This document shows, piece after piece, positions 11,230-24,140 of a stretch of DNA of 64,000 nucleotides. How positions within the stretch are numbered: the stretch's first letter is position 1; the number at the start of each line of letters is the position of its first letter. The position numbers and the translations under genes were made by a program. The notes beneath the pieces were generated by a model that was given only the letters and a program-made list of their open reading frames with translations, had not been told where the DNA came from and ran no database searches. Source of the DNA: Saccharum officinarum. Its lineage: Eukaryota > Streptophyta > Magnoliopsida > Poales > Poaceae. The DNA lies in assembly GCA_020631735.1 (NCBI GenBank), contig CM036179.1:27891063-27955062 (forward strand), written 5' to 3'.

Positions 11230-13336
11230 CTGAATAATAATCGGTACCCGAGTCCGAACTCAGCGAGCCCAGATCACCGCACGCGAGCCACCCCCACCCG
11301 GTCCCTCGACTCACTGCTTTTCTTCGTGCCGCACCCACCTCTTCTTTATCCTTTCCGGTTTCCTTTTTCCCCCTTTTTTCCATCACAATATCCAGAAGCC
11401 CAGATCATGGGGAGGAGACTGCGGTTTCCCCAAGCTCGCCGCCCCCACCGCCGCACGAGCTCAGCTCGCCGCCTCATCCACAGCCCCCGCCTCACGCGCC
11501 CAGCTCATCGCCTCCCCCTCGCCTCCGCAACCTTCGACCACTGCTTTTGCAGTCCCGGCAGCGGCCTCGGCGGTGGCGCTGCGCGGCCTCCACGGCACGA
11601 GCCCAGCTCGCCCCGTCCCCCTCGCCTCCGTAGCCTTTGAGGCGGTTTCTGTGGCCTCCGACACGGCCTCATCGGTGGCGCTGCGGGTCGCCGGTTTCTT
11701 CTATCCACTGCTGTCGCAAGCACAGATCGCCCGTCGCCCCTGCCGCACGAGCCTAGCTCGCTGTCGCCCCCCGCCCCAAACCCCAGATCGCCGCGCCCTC
11801 GCCGCATGACCTCAGCTCGCCGCCGACCCTGCTCCCTGGTTCGGCGCCGGCGAGCTCATCACACCGGGGTCCGTGGTTGCTACCTATCACATTGCCTCGT
11901 CGTCCCCACCGTTCCACTCCACAACCCCGTACTCTTCTCACCTCATAAGGTTGCCACCGCCACGTGTCGAGGCCGAGATGTCCAGGTGATGTGTGGCCTG
12001 AGAGCTGGTTTTGCGGCCAAGAGGGACTCTGCTGGCCTTGGCGTGGTCAGCACCCTCCTCGCAGGTATCAAATCCACATGATTTGTTTTAATTTTTTCTT
12101 AAATCTTGGCTAGATCTGTGGAGGGAGAGTTGTGATTTTCTCACATATTATAACTAGACATGAAAATTGCGTGGCGTCTGCAAGATCCATGGAGAGAGGC
12201 AATAGACATGCCATTCATTGTAACGATGTATGATGATGTCCATGCTACGGGGACAGATCAGCCCCGTCAGCTGTAATCCTGTATTGCCTCACATGATTTG
12301 TTTCCGAAGGTTTGTTTGATACATGGAGAGGGAAGATTGTTCTGATTTTTCTGAGATAAACCATCTCACACGCATGCAGCTTTGCCATTGTTAGGACCCA
12401 TGCAAGAGGGCAGGAGGGCATGGGAGAATCGACATGCAATACATGAACATGAACAATTGATTTGAAGGTTCTCCAGGTTAATTAGTCCACACATGCTACA
12501 GGCTAACCAGAATGCATCAAATGTGCTCTTGCTTTTCAAGTGTCAGGCTACTGTAGTTGATGAGGCGAGCAGCTTAGGGGTTTGATCCTGTATTCTTTCT
12601 CTGTTATCATGCTCCAGCCACATGTTTCTTTATTTGGTTTGACATAGATTTAGCAACAATATAGCATTTTTCAGATATATGATACGATGACAGGCATAGA
12701 AATAGATCAAGGAGACTATTTTGATCTTGTCACTGTATTTGCGGTCTTATGTACTAATGAGCTCGCTGAAGTGGTCGTAATAATGAATCACACCTAAGGA
12801 GACACTCACCTAAGAAACTATCGTGCATTTGATTTGTAGTAATTATTTTTGGTAGAACACATATTTTCACATTTGAAATATTACCTAATCAGTGTGGTGT
12901 GTCATTATGCGCAATAGCCAATAGGTATTGTCTATTGTGCTAGTTAGATCAAGTTTCTGGTGAACAAGCATAAATTATTTTCTTAACCACAGTTCCCTGC
13001 AACTGAACTGAACAAGCATATATCGGTATTTTTTTCCTCTCAGAAGAGCTAAAATGTTTGTTGCTAAGACCTAATCAGCTACACAATGCAATATTCAAAT
13101 GTCATATCATGAAAATTTTATATGATAATTTGCTTTCACGTGAACTCTCAGCTTATAAATAATATTTATGTGGATATAATCTCAGATGGGAAGCTATATT
13201 GCAATATATATTATTCTTCATGCAATGTTTTTTTCTTAAAATTTCTTGTCACTGTCTGGAGGCCAAGATAAGTTATTTATCCTCTTTTCTCTCTTTGTTT
13301 TTTTGTGCAGATCCCAGGCGCTCGCCATCAAAGCAC
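11230..13336 (+). other. Candidate host transcription unit, 5' part
   Basis: A GC-rich exon-like block (about 11400-12066) with open but unrecognised frames ends in CTCGCAG|GTATCAAAT. AT-rich intron-like DNA follows, then a TTTTTGTGCAG acceptor at about 13310 opens a short segment ending at the solo LTR. No known domain was recognised. The block could be a non-coding RNA gene, a decayed gene, or the GC-rich leader of another retroelement. Confidence 0.25.
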
Positions 13337-13341
13337 CCTCC

Positions 13342-16300
13342 TGTAACACCCTCGGTGTTACCGCGGGTTCAATGCATCTAAGCTTGGCATGAACATCTTT
13401 TCTTTTGTTCTGCTTAGTGTTGAAGTGCGTAGAATCTTTTGGTAATCCTAAATAGTCTTTAAAAAGGTCAATGGGAAATTGACGTAACAACCAAATCGTA
13501 TCAACTAAGGTTGGAAAACAAAAAATTTTCTGGAACGAGAATGCTATAAAACATATGTGCGAACTCTTAGGGAAGCGTGAAGTGCTAAGCGTGCAGAGGT
13601 TGTTGCGACGTGTGTTGTCTAGTAGTGCAATAGCTAGCGAGTTGTTCCGGAAGCTCGAAAGTGAGCTCGTGTTGTAAACCAGCCCTAGGCGTAGTGTTCT
13701 CCGAGTCGTTTGACAACTTGACAAGGCCTTGTTGGCGAGTTCTTTCCGTGAAATCTAGTTCTAGGGTGGCAGCATGTTTTGGCTCGGGGCGATAGCCTAG
13801 TGTACCCTCTTGGTGTTGGTAAAGGTCGTTCGGTCTCTTGTCCACTCGTTTTGTCGTGGCAAGGACTTTAAATTTGGTGAGTGTGCTTTGTCGCGGCTGG
13901 TTGGCCAGCCGGAAGCGGTCACCCCGGGGTTGCGCTCGTCATGCCGTGCTGGGCTGCACCGCGTGCGCGCGCGCTGCCGCGCGGGAGCCAGTCGGGGCCG
14001 TCCCGGCCTGCCGGTGGTCCTTTGGGTTGCGCTCTGGCCGCAGTGCTGTTGCCGTTGACGCTGTGCAGTGAGTGCTCCCCCCCCCTCGCCGCAGACCGTG
14101 CGGGCCTGGGCGGTCGCGTGTAGGCGCACGCTGCCGTGGCTCAGAGCTCACCGACCACCGTCCCGCCTTGTTTGGCCCGTCTGCGAGCTTCGCGGCGCAT
14201 TTATGTTTCCCCACCGTGTTGCCTACTCAGAGCCCAGGTCTGTCCTGCCGCCTGAGCGGCTACCGTGGTGACTCCCCTGTTCCCCTTGCCGCCCGGCTGT
14301 GGACCGCTGCCGGTCCCGCCTCGCAGGGCTTGCCCCCGTGCCTTTGCGGCAGCAGCATCATAGTGATCTCACCTACCTCCCCGTACTCGGAATTGAAGCG
14401 GTGGATCCCCCTCGGCCTCCAATTTTGGAGTGTAGGTCTGGCGACGCCATTGCAGGGCGTCTTTCCCCTTTTTGTGGTCGGCTTCGCTCGTCTTCTCGAG
14501 AGCTCTTTTAGTTGTTTCGAGCGGTTCGCACTGAGTCCCCCCTTCGCTGTGCGCCCGTTGGTTGGAGTTGTGGTGCCCTCGTTCCTCCCGTGACACGTCC
14601 GTGTCCGTCCGGGGCGCCGCCGCACCCCTCGGGTCATGTGTGGCCAGCTCGCCTCCGAGCAGCTCTCGGCTTAGCATCGCCTCAGCGGGGTTCGTGGTAA
14701 GTTACTCGTGCCCGTAGACCATCTTGTTCAGTTGGCCTGGGCCGTAGTTCACCGGAACAGCGACGCCACCCCTTGCAGGTTGCCGCTGCCGTGGAGGAGT
14801 CGCCCTGCTTCATCTCCGCTCTCCGAACCACCGCCCGTCGTCGCGCGTTGCCTGGTAGGTGAGCGTCTCCACCTTAGTTGCGCGGTAGAGGCTCTCTGTG
14901 GGCCGGCGTAGCCGCTCAGTGCCGCCTCCGGCGCGCCGGAGTGCGCGGGGACGGCCAGGGACCCCCGTGGGGTGAAGACGGGTCAGTCCGGGGGTTTTAG
15001 TGCAAAGGCGCTAAGAGGAGAAATAGTAGTTCATGGCGCGGGTTGTTTTTGGTATAGTTCGGGGTGTTTTCGGTTAGTTTTCGCCAACGCGCGGGGGCTT
15101 CCCCGTCCCGTGGGCCGTGTCGCCTGGGCCGCATGCGGGGGGGGGGCGCTGCGCGCAGTGGGCCGCGTAGCTGGGCCATTTTCGCTTGGTTGTGGGCCGC
15201 GCCGAGGAATTCGGTTTTCTCTTCTAGGTATTCAAGCAATGTTTTTGTAATTTTAGTTTTGAGCCATCTTTGACGAATTTTAGCGACTTGGGTAGATGTC
15301 CAAAAATCATGAAATCACTTTAGTTAAGTTCCTAAATTCATGCTCTATCAGTTAGTAAATTCCAGTCGTTCAGTACTGTAATGATGCTCGGTCAGTTAAA
15401 TCATTGCTTAACGCGACAAATTTTATGCAACCTAGTTTGTAGGAATTTCTGTGGCAAATCTAGGATAGCGCTAGCTCGAAAGTTTTTGCAGTAGCTTTTT
15501 GTTGTCGTTAGCTGCTTGCTGTATTTTTTTTAGCCACCGGATAGCTTGTTGGATAGGGTAAATAAGTTTCCCTGGTAGTGCTTTGCAGTAAATCGGTTAT
15601 CAAAAGTGATGTGCTTGTTAGTTGTTAGGTTTTGGGTACATCAGCCGACCTTTGTTAGTAGAAGTTTGGTAGCTTAGCTTATGAGCTTTTCGAGTTAGCT
15701 AGTAGTTGGTGGTTGTGGTTATTAGATTTACCGTTGTCACCTTTTTAAGTGTGGTAGTATCATTGCATGCATGTAGATCACGAGGTGGTTGAGTACGTGG
15801 CCGCGGAGGAGCAGGACTTCGAGGAAGTCATCGAGGAGTACGAGGAGGAAATCTTTGTACCGGAGGAGTTCCAGGAGCCGCCCGTGACTGACACCTCTGA
15901 CTTTGCGCCTACCCAAGGCAAGCCCCGGTGCATACCCTTATTTTTGCAAATCTGATATATATTTAAATGTTGTGCACTTAAGTTCAGGAATTCTATGATA
16001 CCCACATGCATATATATATATATATACCCATGAGTCTTACTAGAACAGGATCGCGTAGTTGCTTCGCTCAGGATAATCGGTAGAGTGAGTAACCTGTCGT
16101 TACTCACAATAGAGAGTTACTCATATGGTTATTACATTTTGGATAAAATGGTTGAAAGGAAATGGCGATCGGACAGGGATGTGGTATGGGTATTGGTGGG
16201 TGTAGCAAGTTGTCCCGCGGCCACGGGGCATAATTGGGTTGCACTGTTTCCCTGTCCGTGTCAATTAAGGACCGTTCGTTGCATGGACCCTGGTCAAGTC

Positions 16301-17267
16301 ACAGATCTTCTTATCCCCAGCATATACTAGCGGATGAGGGCTAGGAAGACTTGTTACTCTCTTGTCATGGGCTCTGGCTCTTTCCGGACCGACTGATTGG
16401 AGGCGGGGATAGGTGGAGGTCTTAGCACCGTATTGAGTCCGGGCCTCAAGTACGGGAGCTAGGAGTCCAAGTTTGGACGGGAACATGGAAACCCGTGACA
16501 GGAGGGGAACGGGTTGGTCTTGTTTGTGCCTAGGGTACAAGCGAGGCGTGTGTTTTTTGGGGTACCCAGCTGGGCACATTGATTCATGAATCGCCGTTTC
16601 TGCGTGATGGTACGGCTTGGCTACGCTCTGGCATCGTAGGAATGATTGTCTAATGAAAAGATGGAGAAATGGTCCTGAATTGCTCAACTTTTGCTTGATT
16701 ATAGCATAGGTGCTTATATAGATTATTGATTAATGAATAAAATACGGCTTCTAAAAAGTTCAGAATTAAGGACACACTCTTAGTGCTGCTTCTCGCAAAT
16801 AAGAAAACCCACCAGCCATAAAGCCTATCATAATCCTTGAGAGTCGGGAAATATAATCCCTAGTCGGATAAGTCTTGCGAGTACATTGTGTACTCAGGGT
16901 TTATTTTACCCTTGTTGCAGGTGCACCTTGAGCAGGTAGGCCTTGTGTGGAGAATTCTTCTGGTGGGCACAGACGGATTCTTATCTCGCTCCGTAGGCGT
17001 TTATTTTTTTCTTCCGCTGTTAGTTTATTGCACTCTGAACCTCTGGTATTGTAATAAATATTCCTGAGACTCTATGTTGTATGAAATGGACTAAGTAATG
17101 TAAGTTTGTACTCATTATTGGATCCCGGGTGTAAAATGTAGAGTGTTCGAGTTCTCCTGTCGGGCGTGCTCGACGGAACCACCTGGTTTAGCTCACTTTC
17201 AGGGCTCTTAGTGTCTAGTGGAAGACAAGTGCCCTGAAAGCGTGCTAAACTGGGCGATTCCGCCACA
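13342..17267 (+). mobile_element. Solo LTR of a gypsy-type retrotransposon, 3.9 kb
   Basis: It starts TGTAACACCCTCGGTGTTAC and ends CGATTCCGCCACA, i.e. TG...CA, and is flanked on both sides by CCTCC (13337-13341 and 17268-17272). I find no second copy of the start inside, no PBS or PPT and no gag-pol, so this is one LTR left by recombination between two. The interior has a GC-rich block (13900-15200). Near the 3' end are a GTTGCAGGTG word and an AATAAATATT signal at about 17054, similar in order to the LTR ending at 61267. The orientation is inferred from these. Confidence 0.82.
15767..15955 (+). CDS. Short acidic ORF inside the solo LTR
   Basis: This 62-aa frame is very rich in Glu and Asp (for example EVIEEYEEEIFVPEEF). 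It is followed by a GGCAAGCCCCGGTGCAT word of a type seen inside grass gypsy LTRs. No known domain is recognised. It could be a remnant exon of an LTR-borne transcript or chance. It has no independent support as a gene. Confidence 0.22.
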   Translation: MHVDHEVVEYVAAEEQDFEEVIEEYEEEIFVPEEFQEPPVTDTSDFAPTQGKPRCIPLFLQI

Positions 17268-17451
17268 CCTCCATCTGCTCCCCATGATTACTCACGTAGG
17301 TTGTTTCTTCTACGATTACTGATTTCTTTGTGTGGCTGTGTGGCTAATTATGCTTGAAGATTTACAAGAGTATAAATTTTGCATTTGTTTCCATTGATAA
17401 ATAGCTTCTTTTTCAGCCTTGCTAATTTTCCAATTTTACACATTTAATTTA

Positions 17452-17790
17452 GGGAGCGTATGCCATGGAAACTAGGTTCTTGTGGAAACTATGGAAACTT
17501 TAATCAAGTCCACAGGATTCTAATCCGATGATCTCAGATGAAGGTGGGTCATTTATTCACTTAAACCCTTCCACCAATCCCTTCCTAATCACTTTAGCCC
17601 AGCGAATCAGTTTGTCTTTCGCCCGTCAGTTTGTCTTCCGTCCATCGTACGTCGTCAGTTTGCCGTCCGCGAATCCGCCGCCTCGCTGGTCATCACATCG
17701 CTGCTAGGCATCACATCGCCGCTAGGCACCACGATCGCTGCTAGGCACCACGATCGGGCATCACATCGCGTCAGCGGCCATGGAGACCCC
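17452..17790 (+). repeat. MULE left terminal inverted repeat
   Basis: This is the inverted match of 31141-31483. The outer ~200 bp is nearly identical in both. The inner part holds copies of a ~19-bp word like GCTGCTAGGCACCACGATC, about three here and four on the right, so copy number differs between the TIRs. Confidence 0.9.
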
Positions 17791-18093
17791 TGCTGCAGCC
17801 ACACATGACCAACGCAGGACGTCCACTTCTCCCTGGCCAACGCACAAAATAAAAACGGAGAGAAAACGTCAATTTGTCCAGCAAGATTTCTCGAGAGTCG
17901 ATAGGCATGGCAAGAATTCACATGGTTATACCAAAGCACGCATACTACAGCTATATTGACATGGTTAACTCAAAACATTAGTACAGCTATATTGTCATGG
18001 TTAAAACTAAGGCACGCACACTTCAGCTGTATTCACAATACAGAGGTTCAGATAAAGGTTCACAATACGAATACATTCCTAGTGTTATAAATA

Positions 18094-20599
18094 TCACCCA
18101 ACAACATTGTTTGGGCAATTGCGTGCGTCATGATCCGCAACTTGATTGCATTTTCGACATTTCCGTTTATTTTTACCCTGACCTCCACTTCCAGCCTTCT
18201 TCTCCTTGCCCTTTTTAATTCTTTTGCATCTCCCTTTTGACTTGAGATCATTTGGTGGATGTATATCGACTTCATTTGGAATTTTAGTACCCAGGAAAGT
18301 TTCATATTCCTCATGTTTATCAACTCGCAGAGCAGGCGTGATTTGTTGGAGAGGTTGTACTAGGTTGGATAAACTAGAATATAAAAAGTCCATCCCTTGT
18401 TCTGAGTTCTTGGCCATTTGCATAAGATCTTCAAACTTGTTGCGTGATTCTGAAATCTTTTTCTGCATTGCCACCTCCTTGGGATCCTTAGGCTTTTCAT
18501 CTAGTAGGTTACTTTCCTCATCAAAGAATAGTTCCCTGTTAAACGAAACAAAAGGATTGTTGGCATATACAGAAAGAAAAAAAACAACCAACCATAGGAA
18601 ATAAAAATTTATAGTACACACCTTTTACATCTTGTCTCCCATCTCTTCATAATATAAATTGATGGTATCTCATTTTGCTTCTCGACTCGGAGCACTTGTA
18701 TGATATGACGACACAGGATGCCATATGACTCATATAATTTACAGGAGCACTTACCAAACATGTTTGACTTGTTCAAATGAACAACTCGATCTTTTCCAGT
18801 TAGGCTGCTAATGGTGAAACTTCTTATATCTTCACAATCTGAAACACCTTGAATAATGCAATGGTCTCTTGCAGCTACGATTTGTTCTTGAAATTTACTA
18901 AAAACTTCATGTGTATATATCCCTCTACATTGCTCCTCTATGCCCCAAGGTGTCATCAATTTAGGAGTGCTGTGAAGACTTGCATTGTCGGCTTTCAACT
19001 CCTCTTGACGCTGGCACTCCAAAGCTGTGTCAAACCTTAGCCAGAACTCAACAAAGGTCAACTTTCTACGAATGAAACGGCTAAAAAAAGAATTTGCACT
19101 CTCCGATCGTGATGTAGTCCGAAGAATTCCTGCTAGCGGTATGTCCAAAAAGTAAACCGGAATCCATGATTCGCGAATGGCAAACCTAGTAGAAAACCAA
19201 TCATTTCCTATGAGATCATAATCAGTTATGATAGAATTCCATTGTGACACAAAATCATCTGAATTCTCAGTCCCCCAAACACACTTGTTTAGTCTTTCCC
19301 AAAATTTTTCATCATTTCTTATAGAGGGCCCAACCTTTTCAGGTACCTTTTCCATGATATGCCACATGCAAAATCTATGAGCTGCATCTGGTAGAATCTG
19401 AGCAATAGCAGCCATCATGCTTGCATCTTCATCTGTTGTGATTAGGTGAGGTGCTACTCCACCCATGGCCTTAAGAAAGGTCTTGAACAACCATACATAT
19501 GACTCGATCTTTTCATCTGCTAAGAATGCTGCCCCAAGGAAAACACTTTGCAAGTGATGATTGACTCCAGTAAATGGCACAAATTTCATGTTATACTGGT
19601 TGGTGCTATATGTCGCATCTACCGAAATGACATCACCAAAAACACTATAGTTTTTCCTGCTTATAGCATCTGCCCAAAATACACGAAAAAGTCGTCCTTG
19701 CTCATCCACCATAAATTCATAAAAGAAAGCAGGATTTACTTCCTTCTTTCGCTCGAGTTGTGCCACAAACATTTGTGCATCTGCATTCTTGATTTTTTTT
19801 CTAAGGTCACTGAAATAGTTTTGCAAATCCCTTTTTGTGCATCCAACTTTCTCAAACCCACCCTCACTGACATGAAGAAGTCGATATGTCTGTGATGTGC
19901 CAATACTAGCCTTATGACAATTTAACAAAGTACTCTTTGCTCTCTCACTGACTTTACGGTTGGATCTTAGCAAATGTCTCTTATCTGGCGACACAAAAGC
20001 ATGGCTGTGCTCCTCAACCATTGAATATATTCGGTACTTCTTGTCACTGTCAAGCCTCACAAGAATATGTGCCTGACAACCACATCTGGTTTCCATCACA
20101 TTTGGTGACTTTCGTTTTTTCCCGGATTGATCACTAACTTTTTTTACGCTCTCCTGTCTATACCCTTCCCTTGAGCAACAATATCGCTTGAATAATATTT
20201 CATCATTTTCCTTCTTGTGCTGCCCAACACGAATAGAGAAACCAACATCGTGTGCATACGATTTGTAAAAGTTTTCCACATCTGAGAGAGTATCAAAGAT
20301 CATTCCAACCATAGGCTTCAAATGATTCATACAATTTGTGTCCTATATAAGTGTCAAATTGTATGAGCAACAGACTAGGTAGAACTAGTTTTTTGAAAAA
20401 AAAAATAGAAGTTATTTGCAACTTACTACTAAACTCCAGAAGGTTTCGACTTCGGTGTACTTGGCTGTTCAAGGTGGGCTCCAACTCCGGCGTCGACCGC
20501 GTCGATCGTGATGTGACCGTGATCATCGGCTACCATGGCGGCAGCGGGGGTCTCCATGGCTGCAGCAGGGGTCTCCATGGCCGCTGACGCCGAGTCCAT
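18094..20599 (-). CDS. FAR1-like MULE transposase, three exons
   Basis: Exons on the minus strand: 20599-20435, 20342-18622 and 18535-18094. Together they are 2328 bp, an unbroken 775-aa frame. The N-terminus has METPAAA repeats. Residues ~60-150 form the FAR1 DNA-binding region (GMIFDTLSDVENFYKSYA..., with Cys/His ligands such as CGCQAH). The MULE DDE core follows: SVDATY (first D), LITTDEDASMM (second D), FCMWHI and SRSESANSFF (likely E). A SWIM zinc finger, CSCKLYESYGILCRHI, comes next, and exon 3 ends in a CCHC knuckle CRKCNQVADHDARNC. This is the Jittery-like branch from which FHY3/FAR1 regulators arose; it cuts and pastes the element in the nucleus. The first donor (GGA|GTTTAG) is weak. 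The stronger nearby GTAAGT would put a stop codon in exon 1, in which case translation could start at ATG 20330. All catalytic residues I can check are present. Confidence 0.9.
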
Positions 20600-20666
20600 C
20601 GTGGCTTGATCTTCAGGCAGGGCGTGGCTTGATGGTGCCCGATCGTGGTGCCCGATCGTAGGGCAC

Positions 20667-23600
20667 TGTCACACCCGGTTTTCTAAAGAACAAAACCAGG
20701 CTAATCATATGTGTGCCCAGGAAGTCCACACATATGTCAGAATGAAAAAGTATCAAAACAATGTTTATATAAAGCGGAAAACATACTATATTAACACTTA
20801 CAACTATCAGAGTGTCGCGGAATGGTCATTAATCTTTTCTTCAGGCTCCAACATCACAGGGACGGCTGACTGGGGGTTCCATATGCCAAGCACTTCTGAA
20901 AAGACTTCTGGAAACTCCACTACACTTTCATCCTTCTTCTAAGCAACACCTTACTACACACTGGAGTGTGAGGAAATAGCAAGAGTGAGTCCATGTCGAA
21001 CTCAACAAATATAACACGGGGTTCATGAGGCTCAAAGGCATAACATAGGTTTATCAGCATGTAGCTTTTAATTAGCATTATTTCAGTATATCAATAATAT
21101 CAAAGTGTCTCAATGTAACAGTAAACATATGATCCATGTGAAATGATTAACGAATAGCAAAAACATATCCATTATTAATGATCAACTATTCCATAAGGGT
21201 CCAAGGCCACTCGTGACCGTGAGCACGGCTGTTATAACAGTTTTACACTCTGCAGAGGTTGTACACTTTCACTGTGAGTCGTGTTGCCCATATGCCCGGG
21301 TTAATTACTCCCAAAACACTACCAAGGTGAGCAGGCAGGGTAAACACTATGAAGTCTTTCGAAGGTTCGTCTAACAAGTTAGGGTCATTAGATTTCACTC
21401 GGCAAACAGATGTAGAGCCCCCCTTCCTGATGGCACAATAACACGCAGCCTATACACATGAGGACAGAGGCCGCACTATACCCGATTCGTCAAGCCATTC
21501 TTACGCCATAAAGGAATACCTCTAACAAGCTAGAAAAGGTCCTTATACTTGACTAAAGCCAGAGCCATTTTAGCCCTCACAGTTGTACTGTAAATCCCGG
21601 ATTTTCGCTTACAGATAAGTCCTTATGGAGAGTAACAAGAGCACCAAAGTAACCCCATGCTCTAGTACCCTTAAACAGTAATAAAATCATCTTTTAATGT
21701 TTATTGCATATTCCATTAGTCAAATTACATGATCATAGTTCATGTTAAGCACTAGCAATACTAATCCATGCAATATAATAGGTATCAAGGAATAAGATCA
21801 ATACTAAGTCATCCTTAACAAGGAAACATATGCATAATGATATTATTTGCTTATTGTGAATAGGATAACAAGGATAATCCCATGCTATACTTGCCTTAGA
21901 ACTTGCTTTATGCCCAAAGCAACTTGCTCTGAAAAACCTCAACTTAATCTTTCATTTGCAACTTCTGGCACTCAGCTTCTGATCTTCATCTTCGGATCTT
22001 CGGCGCTCACGGATAGTCTTTCTTCTACTCGTAGCAACCAAGCACAGTAAACAAACAACAAACACAACTAAGAACATGCATCAAACAAAAGAAACGCTTT
22101 AAAAGAGAACGCATTAAAGGACACGGTACGTTGCTACAGTCACGAAAACGCAAGAACGACGGATAACGGAGCTACCATTAAAGAGAACACGTGACTATCG
22201 AGACGATTACAACATAACGTAGAAGACCGACTATAAACTTAATACATTTTAGTTATTGAAATAAGGTGATAAATATTCTAAAAAAAATATTCTAAAATTA
22301 GATTAATCAATTGAATTACAAAACTAGGTTTAACCCGGTCATATTTTACTTATATATATTTTATAGTATTCAAGTCATCTAAATATTTATAGTTTAGATA
22401 ACACAAAACATGAGAGAAAACTAATCGAACTACTTTATGTTTCAAGATTGCCCAAGAAAGTCATCATAAATGAAAAGATATTAATGTTGACATTCACCAT
22501 ATTAACATTTAATATTATTTAAGTCACTTAAGCACATATGATTTAGTAAGCACAGTACGCATGATAACAACAAATCGCTCCATCATGTTTCGTGATTAGC
22601 TTAAGCAAGTTGTAATTAAAATAAAATATTTAAGTTGTTATTTATCAAGTTAGCATTTTATTTACAAGATGTCGAGATTATAAATCTAAGTTGCTTTTAA
22701 TAGATTAAAGACAATAAATACACATCAACAAAATTGCATTTGACATGGCTTTATATTAATCATGCTTAAACTAGGCAAATTACAACTAATCAAATCATTA
22801 TATGTTTCTTACATAAACTAAACAAGTTAAAATTAATCAATACCCACTAATGTTGGTGTTAATCAAGTTAACATCTATATTATAAAAGAACGGAGATAAA
22901 CCCTATATTACTGTTAAGTATAAATATGGTTGCATAAGCATTAATTAATTTAATATTTAACCCATAAAATTTTAGAGGTGTGAGATATGCAGAACGTTGC
23001 TACTAACATGAAGTTTACGTAGGCACGATCGCAACGCAACGAGTTAACCCTACGTTGCTTTTAAATTTAAAACAGCATGACACAAGCATTAGTTATTCTA
23101 ATTAAATATTTATCAATTATATAACCTAACACATATACAAGCACTAACCGAACCATCTCATGTTTTATATTTAAACTAAACAAATTATAACCAAAAATCA
23201 GTTAATATTAATCAAGTTAAACATAAATTGCTTTTTAATTAATTAAAGAGAGCACTTAATAAACTAAACATTAATCAAATTTATTATATTCATAAACACG
23301 GGACATGAAAACAGCGTTGCTAACATATCGCTTACATCGCCATGACCACAAAGCAACCAAAACGGAATTATAATTTTATATTGCTTGTAATTATAAAATC
23401 AGGTGCATATATTAATTAACTAATTTAATATTCAACTATATATAGAAAAACATGTGACACGAAAAGTATTAATACTACTGCGTAGAGCACGATGACGCGA
23501 ACCTAACGCGACTTGAACGACTCGAATCGGACGTAAAACATAAATGATATGACCTAAATAAGATTATATGTATACGTATTTCTATTGTATTTCGGGATTT

Positions 23601-24092
23601 ATTTTTCTAAAGGAAAACGGCCACAAAACCTCCATGACGTCATGCAATAGTCATCAAGCTAGCAGATGAAAACTGAGCGTGGGCACTTGAGTTTCCTAGG
23701 ACAGCTGCGCGCAATGATGCAAGATTCTTGTCACCTGGATCTTTTGCTGCTGCCTCTCCAATGTCGCGGCGAGGAGGGAGTATAGGAGAGGCGCAGTGTC
23801 ACTGCCGCATCGAGACAGGAAGATGAGGACGGGGTACGCCCTTTAGTCAACGGCGCACGACTCACAAATCAACGGTGGAGCGACGAAGGCGCGTCCTCTG
23901 GTCTCGGCGGTCTTTCTCCTTGTCAGCGCTCCGTCTGCCGCGGATCGGGGCGGGTCGAGGACTATGGCGCGGGCGAGGACGACGGCAGCGTGGCCCTGGC
24001 GACAGCGTACAGGGGCTGGCGGCGCCGGAACAAACGTGCGAAGGCCAGAGAAGAGACGAGAAGCAGCGTGGATTAGAGGGGCGGCGGCCATG

Positions 24093-24140
<48 letters not shown>

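Noticed and set aside
13620..13636. Second TAGTAGTG-like CACTA end (TCTAGTAGTGCAA)
   Set aside because: No subterminal repeats on either side and inside a well-bounded LTR. Chance match.
13797..14700. Many overlapping GC-rich open frames
   Set aside because: All within the 3.9-kb solo LTR and open on both strands, with no domain. Chance frames from high GC.
20662..20666. Exact 5-bp TSD for the LARD
   Set aside because: The left flank reads GCAC and the right reads GCAGC. A one-base loss is plausible but an exact duplication cannot be claimed.
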